Positions 19,533-28,183 of a DNA stretch of 64,000 bases are shown here, one piece after another (position 1 is the stretch's first letter; every line of letters starts with the position of its first letter). Source of the stretch: Methylobacterium longum (lineage in GTDB: Bacteria > Pseudomonadota > Alphaproteobacteria > Rhizobiales > Beijerinckiaceae); NCBI RefSeq assembly GCF_022179385.1, contig NZ_BPQS01000006.1, positions 124,001 to 188,000 on the forward strand. The letters run 5' to 3'. Under the pieces are notes generated by a model. It was not told where the DNA came from. It saw only the letters and a program-made list of their open reading frames with translations, and made no database searches. The position numbers and the translations under genes were made by a program.

Positions 19533-19917
19533 CGATCGCGGCACCGAAAAATTGCTTGTTGGATCAACCGGGGAACGCTAAAGTCGGCTTGAAGATCGCG
19601 AACCGTTCGTTAAGACGGACGGCCTTATGGTCGGTAGCGACCGTGGTCGCTGGCTGGTTCGCTGATCCCCCAAGAACGCCGAGCCAGAGCGCGCAGAGGA
19701 ATGCGCGGCGGTGCGGCAGCTTTCGAACCTGACAATCGACTTACTGCCTCGCCTGTATCCAAGCGCGCGGCACGAGGGATGGTCAGACAGGCGCGCAGGC
19801 CGTCGATCGGCTGCACGCGCGGCGCTGCCGGATGCGCTTGGCCGGAGAGCGTCAGGAGATCCCTGCTGGGCGCCCCCGTAGACAGTCGTTTGCGTGAACG
19901 AGGGTCATTACAGACCG
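19533..19917 (+). promoter_or_regulatory. Intergenic region before the DUF4167 gene
   Basis: This 385-base gap has a locally AT-richer patch at about 19545-19600 (caccgaaaaattgcttg and aacgctaaagtcgg). It could hold the promoter of the DUF4167 gene, but no pair of hexamers is convincing. No coding frame with normal codon use was found. Confidence 0.25.
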
Positions 19918-21030
19918 ATGAGACCAAACCAGAATCGACGGATGCGCGGCCGCAATCGGCCGAAGGGTCCGAATCCGCTGACGCGCTCGTACGAATCCAA
20001 CGGTCCCGACGTCAAAATCCGCGGCACCGCGCAACACATCGCCGACAAGTACGCGCAGCTTGCGCGGGACGCGCTGGCGGCGGGAGATCCCGTGGCTGCT
20101 GAGAACTATTTCCAGCACGGCGAGCACTATTTCCGTATCGTCTCCGGCGCCCAGGAGCAGAACCGTCCGGCCAATACTGGAGGTTATGCCAGCCGTCCCT
20201 TCGATGAAGACATGGACGAGGGCGACGAGGACGGGCAGGGCAACGGCTCGGCGCAGAACGGTCACGCCTACAACGGCTACGATGACGGCGATCCGGGCCA
20301 GCAGCCGCAGCCCTACGAGAGCCGCCAGGACCTGAATGCGGACGGTCGACAGAACCGGGACCGGTTCCAGAACCGCGATCAACGCCGCTTCGACAACAAT
20401 GCCCGGCCGGACTACCGGCGTCAGGATCCGTCGCGGCAGGATCAGCCGCGTCAGGAATATCGGCAGGACTACCAGCGCCAGGATTACCGGCAGGATCGTC
20501 CGGAGCGGCAAGACCGACCCGAGCGGCAAGACCGCCCCGAGCGGCAGGACCGCCCGGAGCGGCAGGATTACAACCGGCCGGATTACCGGCAGGAACGTCA
20601 GGACGGGCGGCAGGACGTCCGGAACGAGCCCCGTCAGGAGAACCGGCAGGAGGCCCGCGGTGATCAGGGCCGTTACGATAACGGTCGAACCGAGGCACCC
20701 CGCACCGAGAGCCGGTCTGAAAACCGTCCGGAGCGCGCGCCGCGCAGCGACGCACCGCGGCCGGCCGAACCGGCACCGCGTCGCGAGCGACGCCGCGAGG
20801 CACCGCCCGCCGCCGTCGCCGAGGATCCCACGGGCCTGCCTGCCTTCCTGATGGCTCCGGCACGACCCGTCCCGGCGGCCGAGCCGCCGGCTGCCCCCGA
20901 GCCGGACGCGACGGCCAGCGAGGAAGCGCCGGCTGCCAAGCCGCGCCGCCGCCGCCGGCCGCGCTTCGAGAGCGTCGCCGCGGACGAAGGCGGAACGGGT
21001 ACGCCCGGCGAGGATGGGACGACGGAATAA
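19918..21030 (+). CDS. DUF4167 protein with RQDRPE repeats
   Basis: A 370-residue protein. Residues 1-75 form the conserved DUF4167 domain (SYESNGPDVKIRGTAQHI, then AENYFQHGEHYFRI), which is predicted helical and probably binds RNA or acts in RNA metabolism; this last point is inference. The rest is low complexity. It has an acidic asparagine/glycine segment, an Arg/Gln/Asp stretch with four near-identical RQDRPE units (about 20505-20570), and an Ala/Pro tail ending in KPRRRRRPRFESV. ATG 19918 fits the family start; an in-frame GTG lies at 19894. A textbook terminator follows. Confidence 0.82.
   Translation: MRPNQNRRMRGRNRPKGPNPLTRSYESNGPDVKIRGTAQHIADKYAQLARDALAAGDPVAAENYFQHGEHYFRIVSGAQEQNRPANTGGYASRPFDEDMDEGDEDGQGNGSAQNGHAYNGYDDGDPGQQPQPYESRQDLNADGRQNRDRFQNRDQRRFDNNARPDYRRQDPSRQDQPRQEYRQDYQRQDYRQDRPERQDRPERQDRPERQDRPERQDYNRPDYRQERQDGRQDVRNEPRQENRQEARGDQGRYDNGRTEAPRTESRSENRPERAPRSDAPRPAEPAPRRERRREAPPAAVAEDPTGLPAFLMAPARPVPAAEPPAAPEPDATASEEAPAAKPRRRRRPRFESVAADEGGTGTPGEDGTTE
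20505..20570 (+). repeat. 15-base tandem repeat encoding (R/E)RQDRP units
   Basis: About four copies of a 15-base unit close to gagcggcaagaccgc lie inside the DUF4167 gene and encode PERQD five-residue repeats. Copies differ mostly at third codon positions, so the repeat is held at protein level while DNA drifts. Shorter related units (RQDY, RQER) flank it. Confidence 0.7.
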
Positions 21031-21061
21031 ACGTCCGTCCCGCTCGCCGCACACGCGATGG

Positions 21062-21093
21062 AGGCTGTCCCGGGCAACCGGGGCAGCCTTTTT
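21062..21093 (+). terminator. Intrinsic terminator of the DUF4167 gene
   Basis: AGGCTGTCCCGG (21062-21073) pairs with CCGGGGCAGCCT (21078-21089) through twelve pairs, one of them G-U, around a GCAA loop, followed by a run of five T. Confidence 0.88.
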
Positions 21094-21858
21094 CATGTGT
21101 CGGGGTTCAGGCCCGCGCCGTCCGCCAGCCCGTTGAGGCGTGGACACGGTGGATGCTGCCGCCGCCGACGGCCGATCCCGCCGAAGGGTTCGATTATCCA
21201 ATCCCAGGCCACGCCGGATGGCGGCAGGACGGAACCGAACATCAGGTCCAGGCTGTCGGTAACGCGGCCGGAGCAGTCCTCCCCGCGCTGTACGGTCTCG
21301 GTGGTGAGACAGACCCGTTCCGCGTCCGGCCAGATGGTCCAGCGTCATCAGGCGCGCCGCGATGATCCGCTGGCCCAGGCGAGGGGGTACGTCGCGCCCG
21401 CGCGCTCCGTGGACGGCCATGGGAACGATGGGAAGCTGCGACAGCAGATTGGCTGAGGCCATCAGGTCGGCCCCGTCGCAGATATTTCTCAGGACACCGG
21501 CGATCCCGGCGCTGATCTCCCCGTGCATCATAATCACGTTCAGGCAGCGCCCGGCCGCGAACCGGGCCGGCCAGGGATGCACCGCATCCACCAGACTGAC
21601 CCCGCCGAAGAGGCCGGCAAAGGCATTGAGGGCACGTCGTCGCGGAAGCCCGAGCCCAGCACGAGGGCGTGCCGGCGCCGCAGGGTGGATTCCGCAGCCG
21701 CCGTGACGATGTCCGCGCGCCCGCTCGAGATGTGGCGCCCAGGCCCGGCGACGGCGGCGGGACCAGGTATGGAGCAGATTGCTCTGCCGCACGTAGCCGA
21801 GCCGCCGCAGGCGCAACGGCGTGGGACTCACGAGGGCCAACGCCCGCGCGACCGGCAT
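21093..21858 (-). pseudogene. Frameshifted protein with a Rossmann-like motif, downstream of rlmE
   Basis: One protein is readable across three frames on the reverse strand. From ATG 21858 it reads LGYVRQSNLLHTWSRRRR and APHLERA. It shifts near 21725 to IVTAAAESTLRRRHALVLGS and near 21640 back to LNAFAGLFGGVSLVDAVHPW and LLSQLPIVPMAVHGARGRDV. It shifts again near 21325 to CLTTETVQRGEDC and SVLPPSGVAWDWIIEPFGG, ending at the TGA at 21093. ALVLGSGFRDDVP followed by VSLVDAVHPWPARFAA resembles the first strands of a SAM- or NAD-binding fold. The family is not identified. It starts 11 bases after rlmE ends, as if once in the same operon. Confidence 0.65.
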
Positions 21859-21869
21859 CGCGGACTGGC

Positions 21870-22595
21870 TCAGTCCTCGTCGGGCTCGGGTGTCCGGCCG
21901 GCCGTGCCGCGGTAGCCCGTCGCCAAGACGTAGAGCTCGCTGGAATCGGCGCGGCTGGCGGCCGGCTTGACGTGACGGACGGTGGCGAAGTCGCGCTTCA
22001 GGTCGGTCAGCAGGGCGCTCTCGGTGCCACCCTGGAGCACCTTGGCGAGGTAGGCGCCGCCGGGCGCCAGGATCTCGCGGGCAAATTCGGCAGCGGTCTC
22101 GGCCAGTCCGATAATGCGCAGGTGGTCGGTCTTCTTGTGGCCGGTGGCGTTGGCCGCCATGTCGGACAGCACGAGATCGGCCGCCCCCCCGAGCAGAGCG
22201 GTCAGCTTGTCCGGCGCTTCGGCATCGAGGAAATCCAGGGTGATGAACTCGACACCGGCCATGGGCTCGATCTCGAGGAGATCGATGCCGACGACGCGGC
22301 CGGACGGTCCCACGACGCGCGCGGCGACCTGCGACCAGCCCCCCGGGGCCGCGCCGAGATCGACGACCCGCTGGCCGGGCCGCAGCAGCTTGTAACGCTC
22401 ATCGATCTCGATGAGCTTGTAGGCCGCCCGGGACCGATAGCCCTCGCGCTTGGCCCGCGCCACGTAGGGATCGTTGAGCTGGCGCTCCAGCCAGCGCTTC
22501 TGCGACAGGGTCCGGCCGCGGCCGGTCTTCACCCGCTGCTTCAGTTCCCCGCGCACGCCGCCGCCGGAACTCGCGCCGCCGCGCCGGTCGGTCAT
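21870..22595 (-). CDS. rlmE: 23S rRNA 2'-O-methyltransferase RlmE
   Basis: RlmE (FtsJ/RrmJ) methylates the 2'-OH of U2552 in 23S rRNA late in 50S assembly. The 241-residue protein has the basic N-terminal segment ([15 protein letters not shown]), the SAM motif [15 protein letters not shown], and the catalytic tetrad positions in [23 protein letters not shown] and SSELYVLA. It is slightly longer than the E. coli enzyme because of its N- and C-terminal tails. It follows a ppx/gppA-like gene by 10 bases. Confidence 0.94.
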   Translation of the reverse strand: MTDRRGGASSGGGVRGELKQRVKTGRGRTLSQKRWLERQLNDPYVARAKREGYRSRAAYKLIEIDERYKLLRPGQRVVDLGAAPGGWSQVAARVVGPSGRVVGIDLLEIEPMAGVEFITLDFLDAEAPDKLTALLGGAADLVLSDMAANATGHKKTDHLRIIGLAETAAEFAREILAPGGAYLAKVLQGGTESALLTDLKRDFATVRHVKPAASRADSSELYVLATGYRGTAGRTPEPDED

Positions 22596-22605
22596 CGCGA
22601 GATCC

Positions 22606-23688
22606 TCATCGCACCGGCTTCCTGTTCCAGACGCCGTCCTCCCGCATCATGTTCATCAGCAATCCCTCGCGCAGCCCCCGGTCGGCGATGCGCAGGCGCT
22701 CGGCCGGGAACGCCCGGCGGATCGCCTCCAGGATCGCACAGCCCGCGAGCACGAGATCGGCCCGGTCCCGGCCGATGCAGGGATTGTCGGCCCGTTGTTC
22801 GAGGCGGGTGTCGAGCAGATCGTCGATCGCGGTCCCGACCTCGCCGTCCGTCATCCACAGACCGTCGACCCGGCGGCGCTCGTAGCGCGCCAGCCGCAGG
22901 TGCATCGCGGCGATCGTCGTGACGGTGCCGGACGTCCCGAGCAGGTGGAAGCGCGGCGCCGTCGCGGCGGCGGCGGCGCGGAGCGCGAAGGCGGACAGCT
23001 TCTCGGCCACCTCCTCCACCATGCCCTCGAACATCCGGCGCGTGACCTCGGCGCCGCCGTGGCGCTCGGCGAGGGTGACCACGCCGACCGGAAGCGAATC
23101 CCACGCCCGGATCCGCAGGGTGGGGTCGGTGGACGGGTTGGCGGCCGCGCCGTCGAGCCACGCGATCTCGGTGGAGCCGCCGCCGATGTCGAAGATCACG
23201 ACCGATTCCGCCAGCGGGTCCGCGAGGGCCGCGCAGCCCGTGACGGCGAGATAGGCCTCGGTCTGGCGATCCACGATCTCGAGGTCCAGACCGACGCCGC
23301 GTCGGACGCGCTCGACGAAGGCCTCCCCGTTCACGGCCAGGCGGCAGGCTTCCGTGGCGATCACCTTGGCCCGCTGCACCCCGCGGGCCTGCATCTTGGT
23401 CCGGCAGATCCGCAGCGCCTCGACGGTCCGTTCGATCGCCGCCTCGCTCAGGCGGTCCGAGGTCCCGAGGCCCTCGCCGAGGCGGACGATGCGGGAGAAC
23501 GCGTCGATCACCCGGAAGCCGCTGAACGTCGGCTCGGCGATCAGCAGGCGGCAATTGTTGGTGCCCAGATCGAGCGCTCCGTAGGCCGCCCGACGGCGAT
23601 CGCGGCCCGGCGGGGGGGCTGGCGCGTGGAGCGGCGCGGCGCCGGTCTGGGGTCGGGACGGCGCGGCCGCGGCGGTCTCGTCCCTCAT
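22606..23688 (-). CDS. Ppx/GppA family phosphatase
   Basis: A 360-residue exopolyphosphatase or guanosine pentaphosphatase of the actin-like ATPase fold. The two phosphate-binding loops are visible in [15 protein letters not shown] (about residues 37-51) and [14 protein letters not shown], and [15 protein letters not shown] completes the active site. It lacks the long C-terminal HD-like part of E. coli Ppx, giving a short form common in alphaproteobacteria. It could degrade polyphosphate or pppGpp; the sequence does not decide. It is directly upstream of rlmE. Confidence 0.9.
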   Translation of the reverse strand: MRDETAAAAPSRPQTGAAPLHAPAPPPGRDRRRAAYGALDLGTNNCRLLIAEPTFSGFRVIDAFSRIVRLGEGLGTSDRLSEAAIERTVEALRICRTKMQARGVQRAKVIATEACRLAVNGEAFVERVRRGVGLDLEIVDRQTEAYLAVTGCAALADPLAESVVIFDIGGGSTEIAWLDGAAANPSTDPTLRIRAWDSLPVGVVTLAERHGGAEVTRRMFEGMVEEVAEKLSAFALRAAAAATAPRFHLLGTSGTVTTIAAMHLRLARYERRRVDGLWMTDGEVGTAIDDLLDTRLEQRADNPCIGRDRADLVLAGCAILEAIRRAFPAERLRIADRGLREGLLMNMMREDGVWNRKPVR

Positions 23689-23798
23689 CGGCGCGGCCGT
23701 CGATCCTTCGGGTCGGCCGGGAGCGTCGCGCTCGGCCTTGATTGATCTGTGACCCTACAGGCTCGGCGGGGAACTGCAACGTCCGATCGCAGCCCCGA

Positions 23799-24272
23799 TC
23801 AAGCCACCGCCTTCATGGCGCTGGCGCGCCGCGGGATGGGGCGCAGGAGACTTTTGACCTGCGAGTAGGGGCGGGGCCGGTTGATCACCTCGTCCAGGCG
23901 AGACCACAGGGTCTTGGGCGAAAACGGCTTGGCGATGACCTCGTTGACGCCGAGCGCCACGGCCCGGTCCACGACGTTCCGGCGCGGCTGGGCCAGCATC
24001 AGGATGATCGGGATGGTGGGGCAGGGGGACGTCGTCGGCGTGCGCGCGAGCCGGATGAATTCCTCGCCCGACAGAATCGAGAGGTCCCAGTCGATGATGC
24101 TGATATCGGGCTTGCTCTCTGCCAGGACGCCGAGGGCTTCGGCTCCGTCCGGAGCCTCGAGGACGCGCTTGATCCCGACGCGCATCAGCATGTCGCGCAC
24201 GATTCGGCGAATGTAGAGGCTCTCGTCGACGACGAGGGCGGAGAGATCGGGAAAGGTCGGAGTTGCGATCAT
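23799..24272 (-). CDS. Single-domain response regulator
   Basis: A 157-residue CheY-like receiver with no output domain. The acidic pocket is Asp16-Glu17 (LVVDESLYIRRIVRDML), the phosphoacceptor aspartate is about residue 61 (SIIDWDLSILSGEEF), and the conserved lysine is in VIAKPFSPKTLW. The extra C-terminal 25 residues are basic. No kinase is adjacent. Such receivers in alphaproteobacteria often serve motility or general signalling; the partner here is unknown. Confidence 0.88.
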   Translation of the reverse strand: MIATPTFPDLSALVVDESLYIRRIVRDMLMRVGIKRVLEAPDGAEALGVLAESKPDISIIDWDLSILSGEEFIRLARTPTTSPCPTIPIILMLAQPRRNVVDRAVALGVNEVIAKPFSPKTLWSRLDEVINRPRPYSQVKSLLRPIPRRASAMKAVA

Positions 24273-24585
24273 AAAGCGGCCGGCCTTACAGGACGTCCAC
24301 CAAGCTAGCCGGACAGCGTTTGCGTTTCGCTAACGTCCTCGTTCGAATGAGAAAGACCTGAACGCCCGCGTCCAGACGCCCCCGTTGTTTGCCGCAAGAA
24401 AGTAACGAAACGGGCGCGTTTGGGCCAAGAAGGTCCTTGCGGTCAAGGCCCGATTGCGTCAGGACTGGGGCGTTATTCTTGGTTACCGCGACCTGGGGTA
24501 ATGATAGTGCGGGGCGTGGGCTGTCTGGGATGGCGCGCACGCGGTATTCGAGACAAGGGCGGCGGACGGTTTTTGCGAGCTTTCT
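24273..24585. promoter_or_regulatory. Divergent region between the response regulator and the cold-shock gene
   Basis: This 313-base gap contains short AT-rich patches (near 24315 and 24470-24500) that could hold promoters in both directions and a long leader for the cold-shock gene, which is typical for csp mRNAs. No clear hexamers and no coding frame were recognised. Confidence 0.3.
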
Positions 24586-25401
24586 ATGGGACGTGGTCGT
24601 GATTTCAGGGGGCCGCAGAAGCGCGGCTTCGACGAGAGTGGCGAGCCGAGATGGCCTGATCAAGCTCCCCCCAGCGGCGGTTTCGGCGGCGGGTACGGTG
24701 GTGGTGGCGGCGGCGGTTTCGGCGGCGGTGGCAGCGGTGGCGGCTTCGGTGGGGGCGGCTTCGACCGCGGCCCGGCCCGGGGTGCGGCGCCGGTCGCGAC
24801 CGGCCCGGAGCGTGATGCCACCGTCAAGTGGTTCAACAAGGAGAAAGGCTTCGGCTTCGTCGAGCTCGGTGACGGCTCGGGTGATGCCTTCCTCCACATC
24901 CGCGCCGTCGAGGCAGCCGGTCACGCCGATCTCCTTCCGGGCACCCGCCTGTCGGTGACCACGGCTCAGGGCCAGAAGGGCCCGCAGGTGACGAGCGTCA
25001 CCAGCGTCGACACGTCAACGGCCGAGGCGCCCGCGCCCCGGCGTGAACTGCGACCGCGGACTGGTGGCTACGGAGCCGGCGGTGGCGGCGGCTACGGAGC
25101 CGGCGGCGGTGGCGGCTACGGAGCCGGCGGCGGCGGTGGCTACGGTGGGGGTGGTGGCGGCGGCGGTGGCCGATTCGCGAGCGGCCCCTCCGTGGAGATG
25201 AGCGGCACCGTGAAGTGGTACGATCCCGCCAAGGGCTTCGGCTTCGTCTCGGTGAACGACGGCGGCAAGGACGTGTTCGTCCACCGTTCGGCCCTGTCGC
25301 GGGCCGGGCTCGAGTCCCTCGCCGAAGGCCAGCAGGTCACCCTGGCCGTGGTTGAGGGTCAGAAGGGCCGCGAGGCTCAGAGCATCAACGTCGAAGATTG
25401 A
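24586..25401 (+). CDS. Double cold-shock-domain protein with glycine-rich linkers
   Basis: A 271-residue protein with two cold-shock domains. The first (about residues 79-146) has ATVKWFNKEKGFGFVEL and DAFLHIRAVEAAG; the second (about 205-271) has GTVKWYDPAKGFGFVSV and DVFVHRSALSRAG. Both keep the RNP1 motif (KGFGFV) and the RNP2-like F(L/V)H motif for single-stranded nucleic acid binding. A Gly-rich N-terminal part (GGGYGGGGGGGFGG) and a linker of four GGYGAGGG-type units separate them. Paired CSDs are common in alphaproteobacteria, but long Gly/Tyr linkers resemble RNA-binding protein tails that promote condensation; that role is inference. The gene ends before an intrinsic terminator. Confidence 0.9.
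   Translation: MGRGRDFRGPQKRGFDESGEPRWPDQAPPSGGFGGGYGGGGGGGFGGGGSGGGFGGGGFDRGPARGAAPVATGPERDATVKWFNKEKGFGFVELGDGSGDAFLHIRAVEAAGHADLLPGTRLSVTTAQGQKGPQVTSVTSVDTSTAEAPAPRRELRPRTGGYGAGGGGGYGAGGGGGYGAGGGGGYGGGGGGGGGRFASGPSVEMSGTVKWYDPAKGFGFVSVNDGGKDVFVHRSALSRAGLESLAEGQQVTLAVVEGQKGREAQSINVED
25062..25165 (+). repeat. Glycine/tyrosine repeat in the cold-shock linker
   Basis: Tandem imperfect 24-base units (ggctacggagccggcggtgg and variants) encode GGYGAGGG repeats between the two cold-shock domains. A similar but less regular Gly-rich tract lies at about 24670-24765. Confidence 0.7.
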
Positions 25402-25449
25402 GAGCGACGCGGCGGCCGCCGAGCCGCCGCGATCCGGGAAACACTGCAG

Positions 25450-25479
25450 GGCGGCGGCTCCGACGGGACCGCCGCCTTT
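25450..25479 (+). terminator. Terminator of the cold-shock gene
   Basis: GGCGGCGG (25450-25457) pairs with CCGCCGCC (25469-25476) over an 11-base loop, then TTTG. The position, 49 bases after the stop, suits an intrinsic terminator although the T run is short. Confidence 0.6.
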
Positions 25480-25496
25480 GCCGTTTGAGGTCAACG

Positions 25497-25757
25497 ATGC
25501 ATTGTGCTCTGCTGCCGATTCTTCTGATCCTGATCACTGGAAACGCGCGGGCGGAAGACTTCACGGGCTTCTATGCAGGTCTCAACGCCGGCTACGGCTG
25601 GGGGCGGGACCACCACGGCCCCGTAACAACCCCCGATGCCCGCAGGGTGATCGACGAACGCAGTGCCGGGCCCGGCCTGCCTCCGAGCGCTTCGGAGGCG
25701 TCCGCTTCGGTTCGCGGACCCGAACGGATCGGTGCAAAGACGCGTCCGGGGCGCTGA
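25497..25757 (+). CDS. Small secreted protein with a porin-like N-terminal motif
   Basis: An 86-residue protein with a signal peptide (MHCALLPILLILITGNARA) and a mature N-terminus DFTGFYAGLNAGYGWG. This matches the first strand of alphaproteobacterial outer-membrane beta-barrels (Omp25/Omp31-like). The rest is polar and ends in KTRPGR, far too short for a barrel. The start at ATG 25497 follows a TGAGG element. It may be a genuine small exported protein or the truncated head of a porin; no continuing barrel sequence was found in the other frames downstream. Confidence 0.55.
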   Translation: MHCALLPILLILITGNARAEDFTGFYAGLNAGYGWGRDHHGPVTTPDARRVIDERSAGPGLPPSASEASASVRGPERIGAKTRPGR

Positions 25758-26007
25758 TCGGGCACGGACCAGGGCCGGGCCTGCGCGGGAAGCACGGGCT
25801 TCTCGGGAGTCGGCGTCCGCGCGGGCAGGGTTCCGGCATCGCACCGGCTCGCCCGCGCGCCCATCGCGATGCGCGCTGCACGGCGTCTTCGAGTTCCGCC
25901 TAAACGCTTCCGCACACACTGGAATCGTTCCGGAACATAGCCGTTGCGCCCCGGCCGCGGCCGCTGCTAGGTCGCGGCATGGGCTCACGGAATCGAGAGG
26001 CCGCGCC

Positions 26008-26319
26008 ATGAGCGCCCGTGTGATGCCGACCTTGGCCGGTCGACTGGCCGTGGCGGGCCGCGTGATCCTGGCGGCCCTCGGCGGCTACGGCGTCGCCGCC
26101 CTCGCGACCGGGTTTCTCGCGCTGGTCCTCCCGGGCCCCAAGGCCGAGGCCGTCTCCGCGGCGACGCTCCTGAGCTTCGCCATCATGGCTGCCGCGGCGA
26201 TCTGGGTCTTTGCGGCGCGAACGCTCACCACCGCGGCCCTGGCCCTCAGCGTCGTGGCCGCCGTGCTGACCGCAGCCCTGTGGCTCGCGGGCGGCCTGAA
26301 TGGCGGAGCCGCCGCTTGA
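26008..26319 (+). CDS. DUF3649-like small membrane protein
   Basis: A 103-residue protein that is almost entirely hydrophobic, with about three membrane segments (AGRVILAALGGYGVAALATG, TLLSFAIMAAAAIWVFAA, AALALSVVAAVLTAALWLAGG). Size, topology and place directly before a PepSY protein and a DUF3325 protein match the DUF3649 subunit of putative iron-uptake operons in proteobacteria. ATG 26008 follows GAGAGG. Its stop overlaps the next start as TTGA, so translation is coupled. Confidence 0.7.
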   Translation: MSARVMPTLAGRLAVAGRVILAALGGYGVAALATGFLALVLPGPKAEAVSAATLLSFAIMAAAAIWVFAARTLTTAALALSVVAAVLTAALWLAGGLNGGAAA

Positions 26320-27839
26320 GCCGATCGGGAAGCTTCCGCCAATCGATGGCGTGGCTGCACACGTGGTCGGGCCTCGTCGTCGGATGGGTGCTGTTCGCGA
26401 TCTTCGTGACCGGCACCGCCAGCTATTGTCGCTCCGACATCTCGCGCTGGATGCGGCCTGAACTGGTGGAAACGTCGGTCGATCCCGCGGCGGCCGCGAC
26501 CCGGGCGGGTGCGTACCTGCGCAAGACGGTACCGGACGCCATGGGCTGGTCCGTCCGCCCGCCCACGACCGAGAACCCCACCGTCGAAGTCTACTGGTGG
26601 CGTGACCCGGCGGGCCCGTTCCAGAGGGCTCTTCTCGACCCGTCCACCGGCGAGCTGTCGCGGGCGCGTGATACCGGCGGTGGCGACTTCCTCTATCGCT
26701 TCCATTTCGAATTGAGCCTGCCGCCGCTGGCGGGCCGCTGGATTGTCTCGGCCTGCGCGATGATCCTGCTGATCGCGCTGATCTCCGGAGTCGTGACGCA
26801 CCGGCGCATCTTCGTGGATTTCTTCACCTTCCGGCGCGACCGCTCGATGCAGCGCGGCTGGCTCGATGCCCACAATGTGGCGGGGGTGCTCTCGCTGCCG
26901 TTCCACCTGATGATCGTCTACACAGGCCTCGTCACCCTCTCGTCGATGCTGATGCCGTGGGGGATCAAGACGGCCTACGGCGACGATGTCCTCCGCTACT
27001 ACGCGGAGGCCGGGATCATGTCGCCGGGTCGCCCGCCGGAAGGGCGGCCCGGCACGCCGCTGCCCCTGGGCGCCATTCTGTCGCGGGCGCAGGCGGCCGC
27101 CGGCGAAGTGCCGGAGGTGCTGCTGGTCTCCCAGCCCGGCGATGCGGGGGCGACGGTGACGGCGTATTTCGAGGAGCCGCACGGGCTCGCGCATCTTCAT
27201 CCGCAGATCGTCTACGCGGCCGATACCGGTATCGAGATCGGGCGCGTGGGCGAGGCCGGCGCGGCGACCCGCACGGGCGCCGTCATGGTCGGTCTGCACG
27301 AGGCCCACTTCGCGGCGGCGCCGCTGCGCCTGCTCTTCTTCCTCTGCGGCGCCCTCGGCGCGGCGACGGTGGCCAGCGGTCTCATCCTCTGGGCCGTGGC
27401 GCGAGCACCGAAGGGGGCCGATCCGGCCGGCTTCGGTTTGCGCGCGGTGCGGATCCTCAATCTCGGCACCATCGCGGGCCTTCCGATCGGCCTCGCGGCC
27501 TACTTCCTGGCCAATCGCCTGCTGCCCCTCGGCCTCAATGCCCGCGCCGCCTGGGAGATGGGATGCTTCTTCGCAGCCTGGGCCTGCGCGGGCGCGGGCG
27601 CCGCTCTCTGGCCACACGGCAGGGCCTGGACGGCAACGCTGTCGATCGCCGCGCTCGCCTTCCTGGCGATCCCCGTCGTCGACGCCGTGATGGTCGGCCA
27701 ACCGCGCTTCGTCGGGTTCGACGCGGTGATGGCGATCCTGGGCCTGATCCTCCTGCTGGCCGCCCGGCTGGCCGCGCGCCGCCGTGCGGATGCGCCGCGC
27801 AGGACCGCGCGCGCCCTCCAGACCACGGCTAGAGCATGA
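26316..27839 (+). CDS. PepSY-associated transmembrane protein (PiuB/FoxB-like)
   Basis: A 507-residue integral membrane protein. It begins with WLHTWSGLVVGWVLFAIFVTGTASY, the signature first helix of the PepSY_TM family. It has a periplasmic PepSY part, then a histidine-bearing helix pair (DAHNVAGVLSLPFHLMIVYTGLV) that could bind haem, and four to five more helices at the C-terminus. Family members are tied to siderophore or ferric-iron reduction at the inner membrane. TTG 26316 is chosen because it overlaps the previous stop and places the family start at the N-terminus. The next gene overlaps by 4 bases. Confidence 0.87.
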   Translation: MSRSGSFRQSMAWLHTWSGLVVGWVLFAIFVTGTASYCRSDISRWMRPELVETSVDPAAAATRAGAYLRKTVPDAMGWSVRPPTTENPTVEVYWWRDPAGPFQRALLDPSTGELSRARDTGGGDFLYRFHFELSLPPLAGRWIVSACAMILLIALISGVVTHRRIFVDFFTFRRDRSMQRGWLDAHNVAGVLSLPFHLMIVYTGLVTLSSMLMPWGIKTAYGDDVLRYYAEAGIMSPGRPPEGRPGTPLPLGAILSRAQAAAGEVPEVLLVSQPGDAGATVTAYFEEPHGLAHLHPQIVYAADTGIEIGRVGEAGAATRTGAVMVGLHEAHFAAAPLRLLFFLCGALGAATVASGLILWAVARAPKGADPAGFGLRAVRILNLGTIAGLPIGLAAYFLANRLLPLGLNARAAWEMGCFFAAWACAGAGAALWPHGRAWTATLSIAALAFLAIPVVDAVMVGQPRFVGFDAVMAILGLILLLAARLAARRRADAPRRTARALQTTARA

Positions 27840-28183
27840 CGGTCGCCGCGCTCGCCCTTTGCCTGCTCCTCGGCTTTTCGGCTTTCTCGTCCCTGGCGCT
27901 CAGCCTGGATCGCCATCACCGGGCCGCCTTCCGCACGCCGGTTCCCAAGCGGCGGGCCGGCGGGCTGCGGGCCGCGGGCTGGGCGGGACTTGCCCTGTCC
28001 TTCGCGGCCGCCGTCGCCGCGGGGGGCTGGAATTTCGGGCCCGTGCAATGGATCGGATCGCTCACCGGCTCGGCGCTCCTGGTGGTGGCGCTGATGGCCT
28101 ATCAGCCGGGCTGGCTGCGGATTGCTGCCCTGACGGCGCTACCGCTCGCCGTGCTGATGCTGCCGCTCGTGCTGACGGGCTGA
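27836..28183 (+). CDS. DUF3325 small membrane protein
   Basis: A 115-residue protein with a first helix (LALCLLLGFSAFSSLALSL) followed by the DRHHRAAF motif typical of DUF3325. Three further helices include LRAAGWAGLALSFAAAVAAG. It is the third member of the DUF3649-PepSY-DUF3325 operon and overlaps the PepSY gene as ATGA. The function is unknown; it probably completes an inner-membrane iron-related complex. Confidence 0.8.
   Translation: MTVAALALCLLLGFSAFSSLALSLDRHHRAAFRTPVPKRRAGGLRAAGWAGLALSFAAAVAAGGWNFGPVQWIGSLTGSALLVVALMAYQPGWLRIAALTALPLAVLMLPLVLTG

Noticed and set aside
20500..20600. Tandem repeat as a possible CRISPR or minisatellite
   Set aside because: The 15-base units are contiguous, in frame and coding, with no spacers.
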